Of a DNA stretch of 64,000 nt, positions 47,844 through 58,586 are shown in pieces. The notes under the pieces were generated by a model. That model did not search any database. It saw only the letters and a list, made by a program, of their open reading frames with translations, and was not told the DNA's origin. Position 1 is the stretch's first letter; each line of letters begins with the position of its first letter. The stretch lies in contig OX359245.1 of assembly GCA_947179485.1 (NCBI GenBank), positions 67,443,067-67,507,066 on the forward strand, written 5' to 3'. The translations under genes and the position numbers were made by a program. This DNA is from Allacma fusca. Taxonomy: Eukaryota > Arthropoda > Collembola > Symphypleona > Sminthuridae.

Positions 47844-48233
47844 CAGGGGTTGGAGTTTTGTAAATCTCCCTGGAAGATCATTTCTGAATTTCCCTGCTGA
47901 CTATTATCTCCCTGCTGGTAGGTCCTCAACGATTTCAAAAATCCCTGTTTAAAAAAAGGTCAACGATTTTCAAAATCCCTGTTCACAAAAAAAATCCTTT
48001 ACAAGACGTGAAATCCCTGCCAACTTAGGCCAATCCAGCCAAAAATCCCTGTTTGCTTAACAAATTTCCCTGAAACCTGTCAACAAATTTGAAAATCCCT
48101 GCCAAAAAACGGTCAACGATTTTAAAAATCCCTGTTCGTAAAAATAAATCCCTTCCCTTTGAGATTTTCCCTGCCAGAAATACTTTTTCCCTCGGAAGAA
48201 TCTTCCCGTCTTCCCACAAAAATCCGACCCCTG
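47844..48233. mobile_element. hAT-like MITE of the CAGGGGT family
   Basis: Ends CAGGGGTTGGAGTTTTGT and CAGGGGTCGGATTTTTGT (inverted), exact 8-bp duplication GGGTTCCC (47836-47843, 48234-48241). The interior is built of repeated AAAATCCCTG and GGTCAACGATTT phrases. Related fragments lie near 15950-16290 and 22862-23110. Confidence 0.85.
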
Positions 48234-48302
48234 GGGTTCCCATTTCTTGTACAATATAACGTTTTAACATAACACATAACATAAGGCCCACAGGGGCGCA
48301 TT

Positions 48303-48413
48303 TTATTCTTGCACTTGAGATTACTCATCATTACAAGATCCAGAATCAAGTCCAAAAGTGCCGTTCAACTGGTTAAAGTTCAACGTACCTTATTAACTGA
48401 TTATTCGTAGCTG
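48303..48413 (-). repeat. Inverted fragment of the carboxypeptidase-flank repeat
   Basis: On the minus strand it reads GCTACGAATAATCAG, TTAAGGTACGTTGAACTTTAA-like, GTTGAACGG and TTTGGACTTGATTC. This follows 62195-62275 closely and overlaps the end of the 36-37 kb paralogue, so at least three copies exist in this window. Confidence 0.7.
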
Positions 48414-48449
48414 AGTGAATCAGTTTCACTAGCACTAAAATTGTCAATG

Positions 48450-48610
48450 CAGTGAACTCTCGCTATATGGGATACCATTATAAGGGATTTTTTTATATAA
48501 GGGATTGGAATTTACAGTCACGATTTCCATTTACACAATGTATAACTCTATGCTCATAAGGGACAAATCCTGCCGGTCCCACCAGCATCCCTTATAGCGA
48601 GGGTTGACTG
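48450..48610. mobile_element. Pogo-like MITE, 161 bp
   Basis: The ends CAGTGAACTCTCGCTATATG and, inverted, CAGTCAACCCTCGCTATAAG enclose repeated TATAAGGGAT motifs. The flanking TA is not intact, so the copy is somewhat old. Its terminus matches the MITE that breaks copy A at 9280. Confidence 0.72.
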
Positions 48611-49957
48611 GAACATTAGCTGTTTCGAGTTGCATATTCTGCTAATTATTTGTCACATTACGACCTAAATTGGACTGTTAGTTAATGCTGTGATAACAAA
48701 TTATAATAATCACAAATCATGTATTTGATATACAAAAATTCTTGCTTATAAAATAATTGAAAAGTCGGATTCCCAGAAAAAATCAAAAATGTCTCTCAGA
48801 AAGACGTACGAGCTTTTTAATGTGATGCGTTATTAGCAGCATTTTTAGCAGGATATGCAAACAAATTCGTTGCACTTGAATCATTTGAATCGCGATTCAA
48901 GGCATTTCGCGTGATTTCATTCATGAAGTGAATTGAATGAAATGATTCAATTAATGCTTTGAATTGAATCGAGAAATGATGAATCAGAATGGAATTGAAT
49001 TGAATCGAATCGAGTTTTTTTGATTCAGAATTGAAAGTTCAGGACCACTAGTATGGAAGTTAATAATATTCCAATTGCAGATATATTGGGAATACATAGG
49101 TGGGAAGAAAATATCATTGCATTTGCACATAATTGATACAAATTAAGAATGAAGTATGAACTCATCAATACATTGTCAGTATAGGAGGTTATAACTTATC
49201 TCTCCTTGGCTTTGGGAAATGAATGAGAGGAGGAAATTGTAGTTAAGAACACTGTGAAAAACAATTGTGGGTCCGAACAAACAGAATCGAATACGACTTT
49301 TCCCCATTAATGGATCCGTATTTCGCCACTAATGTGCATGTTTTTAATGTCACATGGTATGTTGTAACTTGTAAGAGAAGATCGGGTGAAAAAGGTGCTT
49401 GCCTGCTATTGTATTTTCCTAATCGCGTCCACTATACTATATTAAATATTTAAGTTCAATTTTTCAATATCATTTTATAGTTTACAGTGACTGAATTTCA
49501 ATCGCTTATCCTGAATTTTTCTTTACAAGCGGCACTCTCTCTATCTTGACAGTTTATGTCAATGCCTATTCAAATTAAAATCACCTGGCTTTATCTTTTA
49601 GGACTGTAGCATTGACCTTTATGCATTAAATACTGACAACTTCTTGGTTCTTTCCAAATACATACAAATTATAACAGATAATTAACGTACAAACTCTGAA
49701 TGCATCGACGACCATAGAACAGTACAGCTAGCTGTTACATGCAACTATTTACTGCCTTCTCTATTCACATTTTCCATTGTGAGCCAGCAATGGCTGGTGT
49801 GATCGTCCTATTATATTTCCATCTATATGTCATACAATAAAGATGTTTGTAAAACACCATATAAAAAACGTTTCTGTAAATGAATTTTTCGAGTACATCG
49901 TTTTACTTACCACTATGACGGAATTTTGCTGTAGGACCAACAAATAAATATGCACAG
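48611..49957. other. Gene-free stretch with ATTGAATC low-complexity block
   Basis: About 48880-49020 is a degenerate mix of GAATTGAATC and GATTCAATT units. The rest is unique AT-rich sequence without supported genes. Confidence 0.55.
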
Positions 49958-49961
49958 ATAT

Positions 49962-50478
49962 TGTTAGGTATGTATATAGAAATTACATAAATTAGTTAAG
50001 TCTCAAATGAATAATTAATTAAGTTGTGAAATACACAACCTTAGGTTAAGTCAGTTCAAAGTTACTTAAACACTTATTGTAAAGGTGCAAAGTAAGCACT
50101 TCCCATAGGCTAAAGCCGACGAGTGTCAACGTCCCGTTACATCCGTTATGATGTAACGTCTAGACTTAAGATTGTAAAAATAGGCTCAAGTAGCCACTTG
50201 TTAAGTTTAAGATTCTTCCAGACTCTTCAGTGAATAACTGAGAGTCATTCCAGTAACACCTATTTTTAGTTGTTAATCTTCATTTCCTTTTCCTTTTGGT
50301 TTCAATTATAAATAAAAGCAATTAGTCTTCGGATTAAAGTAAAATCACACTCAATCGTTTATTCATAATCATTCCTTCCATCAGCACGATTTCCAATTAT
50401 TTACACTTTCTTATTAATTACACAAGTAAATAATCCAGGAGTTAGGATTTCATGGTATAACCATAACCTACTCTTACA
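49962..50478 (+). repeat. 5' LTR of Gypsy element
   Basis: 517 bp, TG...CA ends, with ATAT target duplication just before it. A TATAAATAAAAGC stretch near 50307 could be its promoter or poly(A) signal region. Confidence 0.95.
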
Positions 50479-50997
50479 TGGTGGCCTTTGTAAAACATTG
50501 CCAAAATATTATTGCCCTGGCAATGCTCCCGAATTACTCTCAATTATCACTCCCCTTGGGAAACAATCGATTTACTTTAAGAATTGATTTTATTACCAGG
50601 CAAGTTTGAATAACGTGTCATATTTCGTGAGAATTTTTGAGATTTACAGTTTTGGCCACGCAGAGGTTACATTCCTGCATTTTTGACGTTGCAACACGCA
50701 CAGCTCATTCGGGACTACCCCCAGAGGTGTCCACCGTTATTGACTGTGACCGGTCGAAGAACCCCTCGTAAGTTTCTATTGTTAAACGGGGTTATTATTT
50801 CTTGTCCACGGAAGGCAGACGGATTTACCTGCGCTTCACCGACCGATGCCCTGAGGATTTGGGTATACTCAACGGACAGCCACGGAGCTCAGTGCCGTTC
50901 CCACCTCATCCAGGAGGAATTTCATATAGTAAATACAGTGTTAAGTTTCATATCAATGAACCACCGTCACGGTACGTACATACTTACGTTATAATTT

Positions 50998-52593
50998 ATG
51001 TCCGATAAAAAGAAGCCTTCAGCATCCAAACCAGACCCTAAACCTTCTACAAGTAGAGTCACTCGTAAAAATTCTGACCCTGATTTAAAAGACGCCTCTG
51101 AATTAGCAAAAGTCTTACAACAAGCAAAAGCAAAAGCAAAAGCTACCACTAGCACTAGTAAAAAGCCCAAGCCTCAGCCATTACCACCTCCAATTTTACC
51201 TACACCGCCCGTTCCTCCAGTAGTTCCGCCCGCACAAGCTTCACCTCCACGAACTCCGAGTCCACAATATTCTACCCCTCCAGGTACACCTCCACCGATT
51301 TCCTTACCCCCCCCACTACCACCACCATTACCAGTTCTTTCGCTCGTTACTCCTCCCACACGCATTGTTCCGTCGTTAAAACGGCAAATTTCCAAGGCCC
51401 GTAAACGCCAAAATTTTTATCGCATAAACCCTCATAAACGTCCCCGCACAGTAAAATTTTTCAATATGGCTGCTGCTGCTGCTGCCAACCCTGTTAATGT
51501 TACAATCAACACTGCTCCCATTCATTCTATAGTTGATTTTCAAAAGATTAAACAATTTCTTCCGGCAACTCATGATGTTCATGATTTTATTATTGACGTT
51601 CAACGCGTCGTGGCCCAATACCAATGGGATTGGCCCACCCTCCAAGGACACACTCCCAATTTATTAGCTCGTGACCCCTTTCAATGGCTGCAAACCCAAC
51701 TCGCCATAGCCCCTCCCACTATTGTTAGTATTGATACATTTTTCACGGCTCTCCGTGAACGCTATGCCAAACCTCGACAGGTTTATCTCAATCAGTTAAT
51801 TTCCCGTAAGCAAAAAGATAATGAAACGAGTGCCAAGTTTTTATATGATGTTGATAGTATTTGCACTCGCTATGACCCAACAATGAGTCAACCTGACCGT
51901 GTTGCTTGGGGAATGGAAGGCCTCCTTCCCAAGTACAAATCTGCAGCGGCAGGTTTCCCATTTACTAGCATTGCTGCTCTCGTTCGTTTTTGCGAACAAC
52001 GCGAATTTGCAGATACAACTGCTGGCCCTTCCGATATGGCTGCAAAAGTTAAGTCTTTGGAAGAAACCATCCAAAAACTTACCTTGTCTGATGCGCCTAA
52101 TGCCCAAGCTAATTTTGCTTTTGTCCCTGGCCGCGGACGAGGTCGTGGCAATGGCCGCGGCAACTCCCATAATAATAATAATAATCACCGCGGTAACCAA
52201 GGCAACATTCACCAACCAGTTCCCCATCAACCCCGAGGTAATAATAACAATAACAACAATAATAGAGGACAGGCTCAGAACCCCCATAAAGGCATGCAAT
52301 GCTATAATTGTAATAAGTTTGGTCACATCAGTCGTGACTGCCGTTCGGGAAACCAACAGAGGGGGCCCAACCAGCGTGGCCAGGGTCCCCGCCCGAACTT
52401 CCGGAACAACAATTTCCGCGGAAACAACAATGGCTTCCGCAACAATCCACAGAACAACGGCAACAATCGCCGGAACGACCAAAATGCCCACAGATTGGAA
52501 ATTTCATTCAATCCCAATCCGCCCCAAACCAATCAAACTCCCCAGAATCACTTTGCGAATCTTCAATATCCCTCCATAACCTACCCACAATAA
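50998..52593 (+). CDS. Gypsy gag-like ORF, 531 aa (mobile element)
   Basis: Proline-rich N-terminal third, then a capsid-like region (about residues 180-340, with FQWLQTQLAI and FFTALRERYAKP), an RG/N-rich linker and one CCHC zinc knuckle CYNCNKFGHISRDC near residue 440. This order is usual for Gypsy gag. Described as part of a virus-like fossil that looks whole. Confidence 0.9.
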   Translation: MSDKKKPSASKPDPKPSTSRVTRKNSDPDLKDASELAKVLQQAKAKAKATTSTSKKPKPQPLPPPILPTPPVPPVVPPAQASPPRTPSPQYSTPPGTPPPISLPPPLPPPLPVLSLVTPPTRIVPSLKRQISKARKRQNFYRINPHKRPRTVKFFNMAAAAAANPVNVTINTAPIHSIVDFQKIKQFLPATHDVHDFIIDVQRVVAQYQWDWPTLQGHTPNLLARDPFQWLQTQLAIAPPTIVSIDTFFTALRERYAKPRQVYLNQLISRKQKDNETSAKFLYDVDSICTRYDPTMSQPDRVAWGMEGLLPKYKSAAAGFPFTSIAALVRFCEQREFADTTAGPSDMAAKVKSLEETIQKLTLSDAPNAQANFAFVPGRGRGRGNGRGNSHNNNNNHRGNQGNIHQPVPHQPRGNNNNNNNNRGQAQNPHKGMQCYNCNKFGHISRDCRSGNQQRGPNQRGQGPRPNFRNNNFRGNNNGFRNNPQNNGNNRRNDQNAHRLEISFNPNPPQTNQTPQNHFANLQYPSITYPQ

Positions 52594-52613
52594 ACCTGTC
52601 ACCCGCTTCATCA

Positions 52614-55600
52614 ATGTGCCCATATATTATGTGCTATTTTGACGATGTCTCCATTGATGCATTAATTGATACAGGAGCCTCTCATAATTTAATACAAAAG
52701 AATCACATCCCCTCCAGTGCAGTCATCACTCCTTGCCCACAAAGATTTGTTATCACAGCAGATAAAGCTCGCATTCCTACGTCCCATATAGCCTCCCTAA
52801 CGTTCCAACTTGATAACTACTTTTACACAACAGAAGCCCATGTCCTTGAAACGCTCACTCCTCCACTCATTCTTGGCTGTAAGTTTATTACACAATTTGA
52901 CTTTCATATACATCTGAACTCGAACTCCCTATACAACTCTCACGTATGTCATTACTTTCGTAAACATGCATACTCAGCCACTTGCTCATCCGAGTGCGGC
53001 TGTTCCTCTCCCGTCAAAACATTATTTACTATACAACTCCCCCCTCGACACCAAATGTATGTACCTACTACTCCACTACACACATCTCACACGACATTTT
53101 TCAACCCTCATCCACTCATCGAAAAACAATACAAAGTAATCTTTCCTCCCGTCATCAACCCAGCGAAAAATGTTTTGCTAGCCACAAACATTTCCACATC
53201 TACCCAGATTATTCCCGCTGATACTCTTTTAGGTCATGCTCAACGCTATGATTTTACCCAAAGCTTAAACACAGCTCCGGTAATTCCTCAAAATCCAACC
53301 CCTTTCACTCCTGAACAAATTCAATCTTTAAATATTAATCCCAAATTAAGGCCAGCTGAACGCGCCTCGATCCTTAGTCTCCTTAATAAATATTCATATT
53401 TATTTGCATGGACACTTATGGATCTTCAAGTTTGTACCCTGCCTCCCATGCGAATTACATTAAACTCTGACACTCCAGTTCAGGCTAAACCCTACCGCCT
53501 GAGCACCACGGAGCGTGAGATTTTAAAGCAAGAATTAGATAAATTAATTCAAGCAGGTATAATTGTTCCCTGTGAAAACTCCAATTATTCCACCCCTGTA
53601 TTTTTAGTCCGCCAAAAATTAGGTAAATGGCGACTCGTCTGTGATTTTCAAAAACTGAATAAAATCACGGTAGACGAAATTTTCCCTCTCCCAAGGATTG
53701 ATGACTTGCTTTTTCAGTTACGAAGTGCTGCGTATTTTTCCCCCTTAGATTTATTTAGCGGTTATTACCAAGCCCTCATCCACCCGGATGATCAGCATTT
53801 AACTGCTATTGTCACTGAATTCGGACTATATATGTACCTACGTGTATGTTTTGGTCTGAAAAATGCCCCCGCCTACTTTCAAAGGCTAGCTGCTCGTACT
53901 CTCGGTACTTTAAGATACACACACGCTGTATCTTACATTGATGACATTATACCCTATAGTAAAGACTTTCCCTCTCACCTTGTCGCCATAGAACTTGTAT
54001 TTCAACGCTTAGCTAAAGTTAATTTTCGCATGAACCCCAAAAAGTGTTTCTTTGGTATGCAAGAACATGTAGTCTTTGGATTCTTTTTGTCCCAAAAAGG
54101 TTTATCCACAGAATCGGCAAAGGTAGCTGCAATCATGCAACAGCCCAAACCTAATAATTTAGAGACTCTACGTAAATTTTTAGGAACTATAGGTTATTAT
54201 CGCAGATTTATTTGGAATTTTGCTCAAATAGCTGCTCCTCTCCAAGGATTATTGAAGAAACATTCTCTTTATCATTGGAGCCCAGACTGTGATAAGGCAT
54301 TTTTGACTCTCAAAAATGCGCTATGCACAGCTCCGGTACTTAGGCATTACGATCCCACACTCCCATGTATTTTATACACAGACGCAAGTAATTTAGCCAT
54401 AGCTGGCATTTTACATCAACACTTTGAGGATGGTGAACACCCAATTTATTTTATTTCCAGAGCTTTGACTCCAGCTGAGAAAAATTGGGGTGCTACCGAA
54501 AAAGAATGTTTAGCCGTAGTATTTGCCACACGAAAGCTTCGAGAATTTTTATATCTCAAACCTTTCATAATTGTTACTGACCATCATGCTTTATGTTATT
54601 TAAAATGCCAACGTAATCCCACCGCCCGACTTACTCGTATGGCTGTTATTTTAGAACAATTTCGCTATGTAATTAGGTATAAAAAAGGTACCCTACATAG
54701 GAACGTAGATGGTGTCTCTCGTTGCCCCTACGCTCTTTCCACTACAAAAGACACGGAGGATGATCTTACAATTCCAGGTCTTTCAGCCCAATCTCCAACA
54801 TCCAGCCCCAATCCACTCCCAGCAATACCTCTCATTAATCCTGCTGATTTAAAGCATGCTCAAGCTATTGATCATACTTTAAATAAATTATTGCAGAAAA
54901 AGCGCTCCAAATTAATTCCCAATGATGATGGTATTTATTTTATTCAATTTAATCCTCGCAATCCTAAACTTTTAGTCATCCCTAAAGCTATGATTCCCAT
55001 CGTGTTACAAAATGCTCACAATCATCCCCTTGGTGGTCATTTGAATTTTCAGAGGACTTTGGCACGTCTCCGTCCATTTTATTGGTGGAGATCCATTACA
55101 TCAGACACATTTAAGCACTGTACTCATTGCCCAGAGTGCCAAAGTCGCCAGCACCTCACCAAATTACGTATGGACAGCTTGAAAAACATTCCCATAAAAA
55201 TTCCAGCAAGCACATATGCTATGGATTTATTAGGCCCCTTTCGTGAAACTCCGAGAGGCAATAAATATGTACTCGTCCTTACCGACTTATTTACCAAATG
55301 GGTACATACTTCCCTCCTTCCCAACAGAGAAGCTGCTCATATAGCCATGCATTTGGAGTCTTTTATTTTAACATTTCCAGGCATGTCTATATTAATTTCT
55401 GACGGAGCTGCGGAGTTTAAATCTGCAACTCTACAAGAATTATTAAAACGGTTTAATATTACACATAATGTAAGTATGCCCTTTCACCCCCGTTCTCACG
55501 GAATTGTAGAGAGATTAAATCAAACTCTCGCAATTATGCTCAGCAAATTTGTTTCGGACAATCAGTTAGATTGGGACATTTTTGTACCATATGTGATAAC

Positions 55601-56405
55601 TGCATATAATACTTCCGAGCATTCAGTTACAAAACTTTCCCCTTTTCAAGCATTTTTCGGTAGAGCTCCTCCGGCCCCTCTACTCAACTCCATTCCAAAT
55701 ACACTTTTACAAATGACTCAGCTCAGCGCTTCTCAGGTCAAAATTATGCACCAAAGAATATCCCAGTTAATTAAAAAGGCTCAATTACAAGCCAAAGAAC
55801 GATTTGATGCTATGTATCAACCCTTAGAGTTTAAAGTTGGTTCCCACGTTCGATTTTATCTCCCTCAGCGAAAAATTGGTTTGTCTGACAAACTTCTTTG
55901 TCGTTGGGTTGGACCTTATACCATAACTTATATTGATAAGAACAATAATGCTGACTTAGTTTTAACCTTTCCCTCTACTAAGCTTAGACCTAGTATTAAG
56001 TGTCACCTCTCCCAACTCAAGCTCATAAAAATTGATTTGGGGGATGGCATTATTCATCCCGAGTATGTATATACTACGGAAGACCAGCACGAATTTGACG
56101 CTTGGTTGACACAATTTTCCTCCGACACCCCAACCTCCGATTCCTCTCTCCCGTCTCCCATCCGTAAACCTTATACACGTCCTTCACGCAAAATGAAACA
56201 ACAACTGTCCACTTCTTCTGAAGACAGTCCAGTTAAGCGTTTAACTTCTCCTCCTCCAAACTTCTCGCCTCAAACTTTTGGTTATCACTCCACAAAGTTG
56301 AAATCAATTCTCAAATCACCCCAACCAGTTGATAACGATCATACGCTTCGACGTTCAGCACGTTTAAGAAATAAAACAAAGAAAGTTACATTTTCCCATG
56401 TCTGA
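52614..56405 (+). CDS. Gypsy pol ORF, 1263 aa (mobile element)
   Basis: Starts 20 bp after gag in another frame; Gypsy elements commonly link the two by frameshifting. Domains in order: aspartic protease (LIDTGASHNLI near residue 17), reverse transcriptase with YIDD (near 440), RNase H (ILYTDASNLAIAGIL near 585), integrase with an HHCC-like zinc segment (near 800-850) and a DDE core (DLLGPF, LISDGAAEF), then a chromodomain-free tail. The exact Gypsy lineage was not resolved by eye. Confidence 0.93.
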   Translation: MCPYIMCYFDDVSIDALIDTGASHNLIQKNHIPSSAVITPCPQRFVITADKARIPTSHIASLTFQLDNYFYTTEAHVLETLTPPLILGCKFITQFDFHIHLNSNSLYNSHVCHYFRKHAYSATCSSECGCSSPVKTLFTIQLPPRHQMYVPTTPLHTSHTTFFNPHPLIEKQYKVIFPPVINPAKNVLLATNISTSTQIIPADTLLGHAQRYDFTQSLNTAPVIPQNPTPFTPEQIQSLNINPKLRPAERASILSLLNKYSYLFAWTLMDLQVCTLPPMRITLNSDTPVQAKPYRLSTTEREILKQELDKLIQAGIIVPCENSNYSTPVFLVRQKLGKWRLVCDFQKLNKITVDEIFPLPRIDDLLFQLRSAAYFSPLDLFSGYYQALIHPDDQHLTAIVTEFGLYMYLRVCFGLKNAPAYFQRLAARTLGTLRYTHAVSYIDDIIPYSKDFPSHLVAIELVFQRLAKVNFRMNPKKCFFGMQEHVVFGFFLSQKGLSTESAKVAAIMQQPKPNNLETLRKFLGTIGYYRRFIWNFAQIAAPLQGLLKKHSLYHWSPDCDKAFLTLKNALCTAPVLRHYDPTLPCILYTDASNLAIAGILHQHFEDGEHPIYFISRALTPAEKNWGATEKECLAVVFATRKLREFLYLKPFIIVTDHHALCYLKCQRNPTARLTRMAVILEQFRYVIRYKKGTLHRNVDGVSRCPYALSTTKDTEDDLTIPGLSAQSPTSSPNPLPAIPLINPADLKHAQAIDHTLNKLLQKKRSKLIPNDDGIYFIQFNPRNPKLLVIPKAMIPIVLQNAHNHPLGGHLNFQRTLARLRPFYWWRSITSDTFKHCTHCPECQSRQHLTKLRMDSLKNIPIKIPASTYAMDLLGPFRETPRGNKYVLVLTDLFTKWVHTSLLPNREAAHIAMHLESFILTFPGMSILISDGAAEFKSATLQELLKRFNITHNVSMPFHPRSHGIVERLNQTLAIMLSKFVSDNQLDWDIFVPYVITAYNTSEHSVTKLSPFQAFFGRAPPAPLLNSIPNTLLQMTQLSASQVKIMHQRISQLIKKAQLQAKERFDAMYQPLEFKVGSHVRFYLPQRKIGLSDKLLCRWVGPYTITYIDKNNNADLVLTFPSTKLRPSIKCHLSQLKLIKIDLGDGIIHPEYVYTTEDQHEFDAWLTQFSSDTPTSDSSLPSPIRKPYTRPSRKMKQQLSTSSEDSPVKRLTSPPPNFSPQTFGYHSTKLKSILKSPQPVDNDHTLRRSARLRNKTKKVTFSHV

Positions 56406-56410
56406 CCACA

Positions 56411-57370
56411 ATGACCAGCAACAATCCCCAGTCCCCGCCTGTGTACCCCTATGTACCAGGCATTGTCCAATACCCGACAACCTTGGGTATCAATCCTGCC
56501 ATCCGACTCTCCGACAATCCATGGACGGAATTGATCAAAGTTTATCTCCCCGGCACCCCGGACACACTCATCTGTTGCCCGGTATCAATCTGCACAGTTC
56601 AGATATTTCCATATCAATTTGCCGACGCGTCTGGGAACGAACTACATTGTTACGACTCCTCAATTCCTATTCTCAAGAGGACCTTCCGCCATGTTGCTGT
56701 CGGGATTGTATTACCCGACCAGATTCCCTCTCTTCTGGACCAGTTGAGCGCAACATACTTCCAGGCCACAGTGAAACAATCTCAGATGTGGAACGAATTC
56801 CTCCTACAACTACGCGACGCCCCACCGAATTACGTCTCAGCGACGCCCGTTATTTCAATCGATCCGCAAATTCGGTTCGAACAAATCTCTCGGGCATGGT
56901 TGGAATCAGCCAACACTTGTGCCATCCAAACACGTCGATCCAATTGGGTCAAGAAACACGGGCCACGTCAAGGCCCGACTCTGACATTGCCTCAACAACT
57001 CCTGACAACTGCTCCACCGGACCCCATTCAAAACCCTCTCGCCCAGCCGCCTCAACAAGGCCCTGTACATATACCTTCACTTCCGAAAGTGACTTCACCG
57101 GAAGTGATGACGACAGTATGCCAAACTCGCCCTCTCCCAACTCTGACGCCCGGCCCCCCGCCAATGACTCATATGATGACTGGTACGACGCCTGTCAAGC
57201 CGCCGCAGCAATGGACTCCGACGACTGGGACGGTGATCGACCTCAGACCCCAACCGATAATGGAAACCATACAACTCACTCCTCTCCATCAACCTCACCG
57301 AATCTACCCGGAACTCGTTCTCAACGAACAAGGGGAATTCGTGGAAGCCCCGTCAACTTTTCAACCTTAA
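56411..57370 (+). CDS. Gypsy extra ORF3, 319 aa (mobile element)
   Basis: Begins beside the pol stop and has an ordinary, non-repetitive amino-acid mix in its first 180 residues, then a proline-rich tail. I recognise no domain. A second frame is also open along most of this stretch (from 56398), probably because of C-rich composition, but genuine overlap cannot be excluded. Confidence 0.6.
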   Translation: MTSNNPQSPPVYPYVPGIVQYPTTLGINPAIRLSDNPWTELIKVYLPGTPDTLICCPVSICTVQIFPYQFADASGNELHCYDSSIPILKRTFRHVAVGIVLPDQIPSLLDQLSATYFQATVKQSQMWNEFLLQLRDAPPNYVSATPVISIDPQIRFEQISRAWLESANTCAIQTRRSNWVKKHGPRQGPTLTLPQQLLTTAPPDPIQNPLAQPPQQGPVHIPSLPKVTSPEVMTTVCQTRPLPTLTPGPPPMTHMMTGTTPVKPPQQWTPTTGTVIDLRPQPIMETIQLTPLHQPHRIYPELVLNEQGEFVEAPSTFQP

Positions 57371-57375
57371 TAATT

Positions 57376-58323
57376 ATGATTTTTCTTTTTATTTTCGCCT
57401 GTGAAAGTGCTCCACTAGGCATTTGGGGAAGCCTCCCCAATCTATCCAAAATCACCGGTGCCGGAACCAAACTCAACATGGCCCGGACCAATTCAATGCA
57501 TAAGATGGTACCTCTACAACGGTCAGTCAGTATCCAATCCTTACCTTCCATGGCTCAAAACGGTAACAAAAATTTTGCTCTTCCCATGCAGGCTGCACCT
57601 GCCAAGAAAAATAATGCAGTCAAGGTTATGGCTGCTGGAGCTGCTCTTATGGTGGCCCCACCCATTATAAGTAAAATCTTGGATTTTATTCCCTCTCGCT
57701 CAAACACCTTCCCAGAAATCCCTAAACTTGACCAGGAAACCCTTCCTCCTCCTCCGCTCACTCCTTCCCCACTCGAAAAACGACTTTTGATAAATTCACC
57801 ACTGACGATTAACGATTATAAAGATGATACTTTAAAGCCATTCAAAGATGTTAATAATTACGATGCTAACATAACACAAATGTTAGAAGAATGGAAATCT
57901 ATTCATGACTCTTTTCTCTCTTTACAGAATAAGAAGGATGAGCCCGGCCAGACAGTTACTCTCACTACTACCCTCTCTCCGCCTGTACATGCTAAGCAAA
58001 CGGCACCGGAACCCATTCTTCCCGTTCTTCCGGTTCCGAAGATGGAGATCGGCGTTGGCGAGGGCGATTCCCAAGTTCTCCTCCGTATTTTTACATTGTC
58101 AAGTACTGCTCTTTCAACCATTATTGGTTTTGGTTTAATTATATATGGTTTATATTGTTATTACCGGTATCGTCAAAGAAACCGTCAGAACTCCCGAATC
58201 TCTCATGCCCTACCCAGCGCCTACTTCATTAATAATCCCCGCCCACACAACAATGACCCGTACCCACCCATTGTGGCCCTCAACAATTTATCCACCCAGC
58301 TGTCTGCCCGGACTCAAGCTTAG
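57376..58323 (+). CDS. Gypsy extra ORF4, 315 aa, membrane-protein-like (mobile element)
   Basis: The first ATG after ORF3 gives a hydrophobic N-terminus (MIFLFIFACESA). A central hydrophobic stretch (KVMAAGAALMVAPPI) follows, then one strong C-terminal membrane segment (STIIGFGLIIYGLYCYY) and a basic tail. The layout resembles small envelope-like products of some Gypsy elements, but there is no sequence motif to prove it. Confidence 0.55.
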   Translation: MIFLFIFACESAPLGIWGSLPNLSKITGAGTKLNMARTNSMHKMVPLQRSVSIQSLPSMAQNGNKNFALPMQAAPAKKNNAVKVMAAGAALMVAPPIISKILDFIPSRSNTFPEIPKLDQETLPPPPLTPSPLEKRLLINSPLTINDYKDDTLKPFKDVNNYDANITQMLEEWKSIHDSFLSLQNKKDEPGQTVTLTTTLSPPVHAKQTAPEPILPVLPVPKMEIGVGEGDSQVLLRIFTLSSTALSTIIGFGLIIYGLYCYYRYRQRNRQNSRISHALPSAYFINNPRPHNNDPYPPIVALNNLSTQLSARTQA

Positions 58324-58586
58324 TTTTACGCTAACTTTGATTTTATAACGATAGAATGTACTAATACAATATTGATTTTACACCTGTTATCACCTTCGCC
58401 TTAAATGATTACAGTATGTGTACTAGCTTGTAAAGAAAAACACAAAAACAATTTTTTTTTGACCTGTCTCTTCTTTATTCTACCTATCTTTTGTTCACAC
58501 ATACATACCAATTGTACTAACACAATATGAATTTTAGTTACAAATTATTAAATTTTGGGGACAAAATTTTCCCCGACCGACCGGGA

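Noticed and set aside
51174-52532. Minus-strand ORFs within the Gypsy gag region
   Set aside because: Shadows of the plus-strand gag frame; low-complexity translations.
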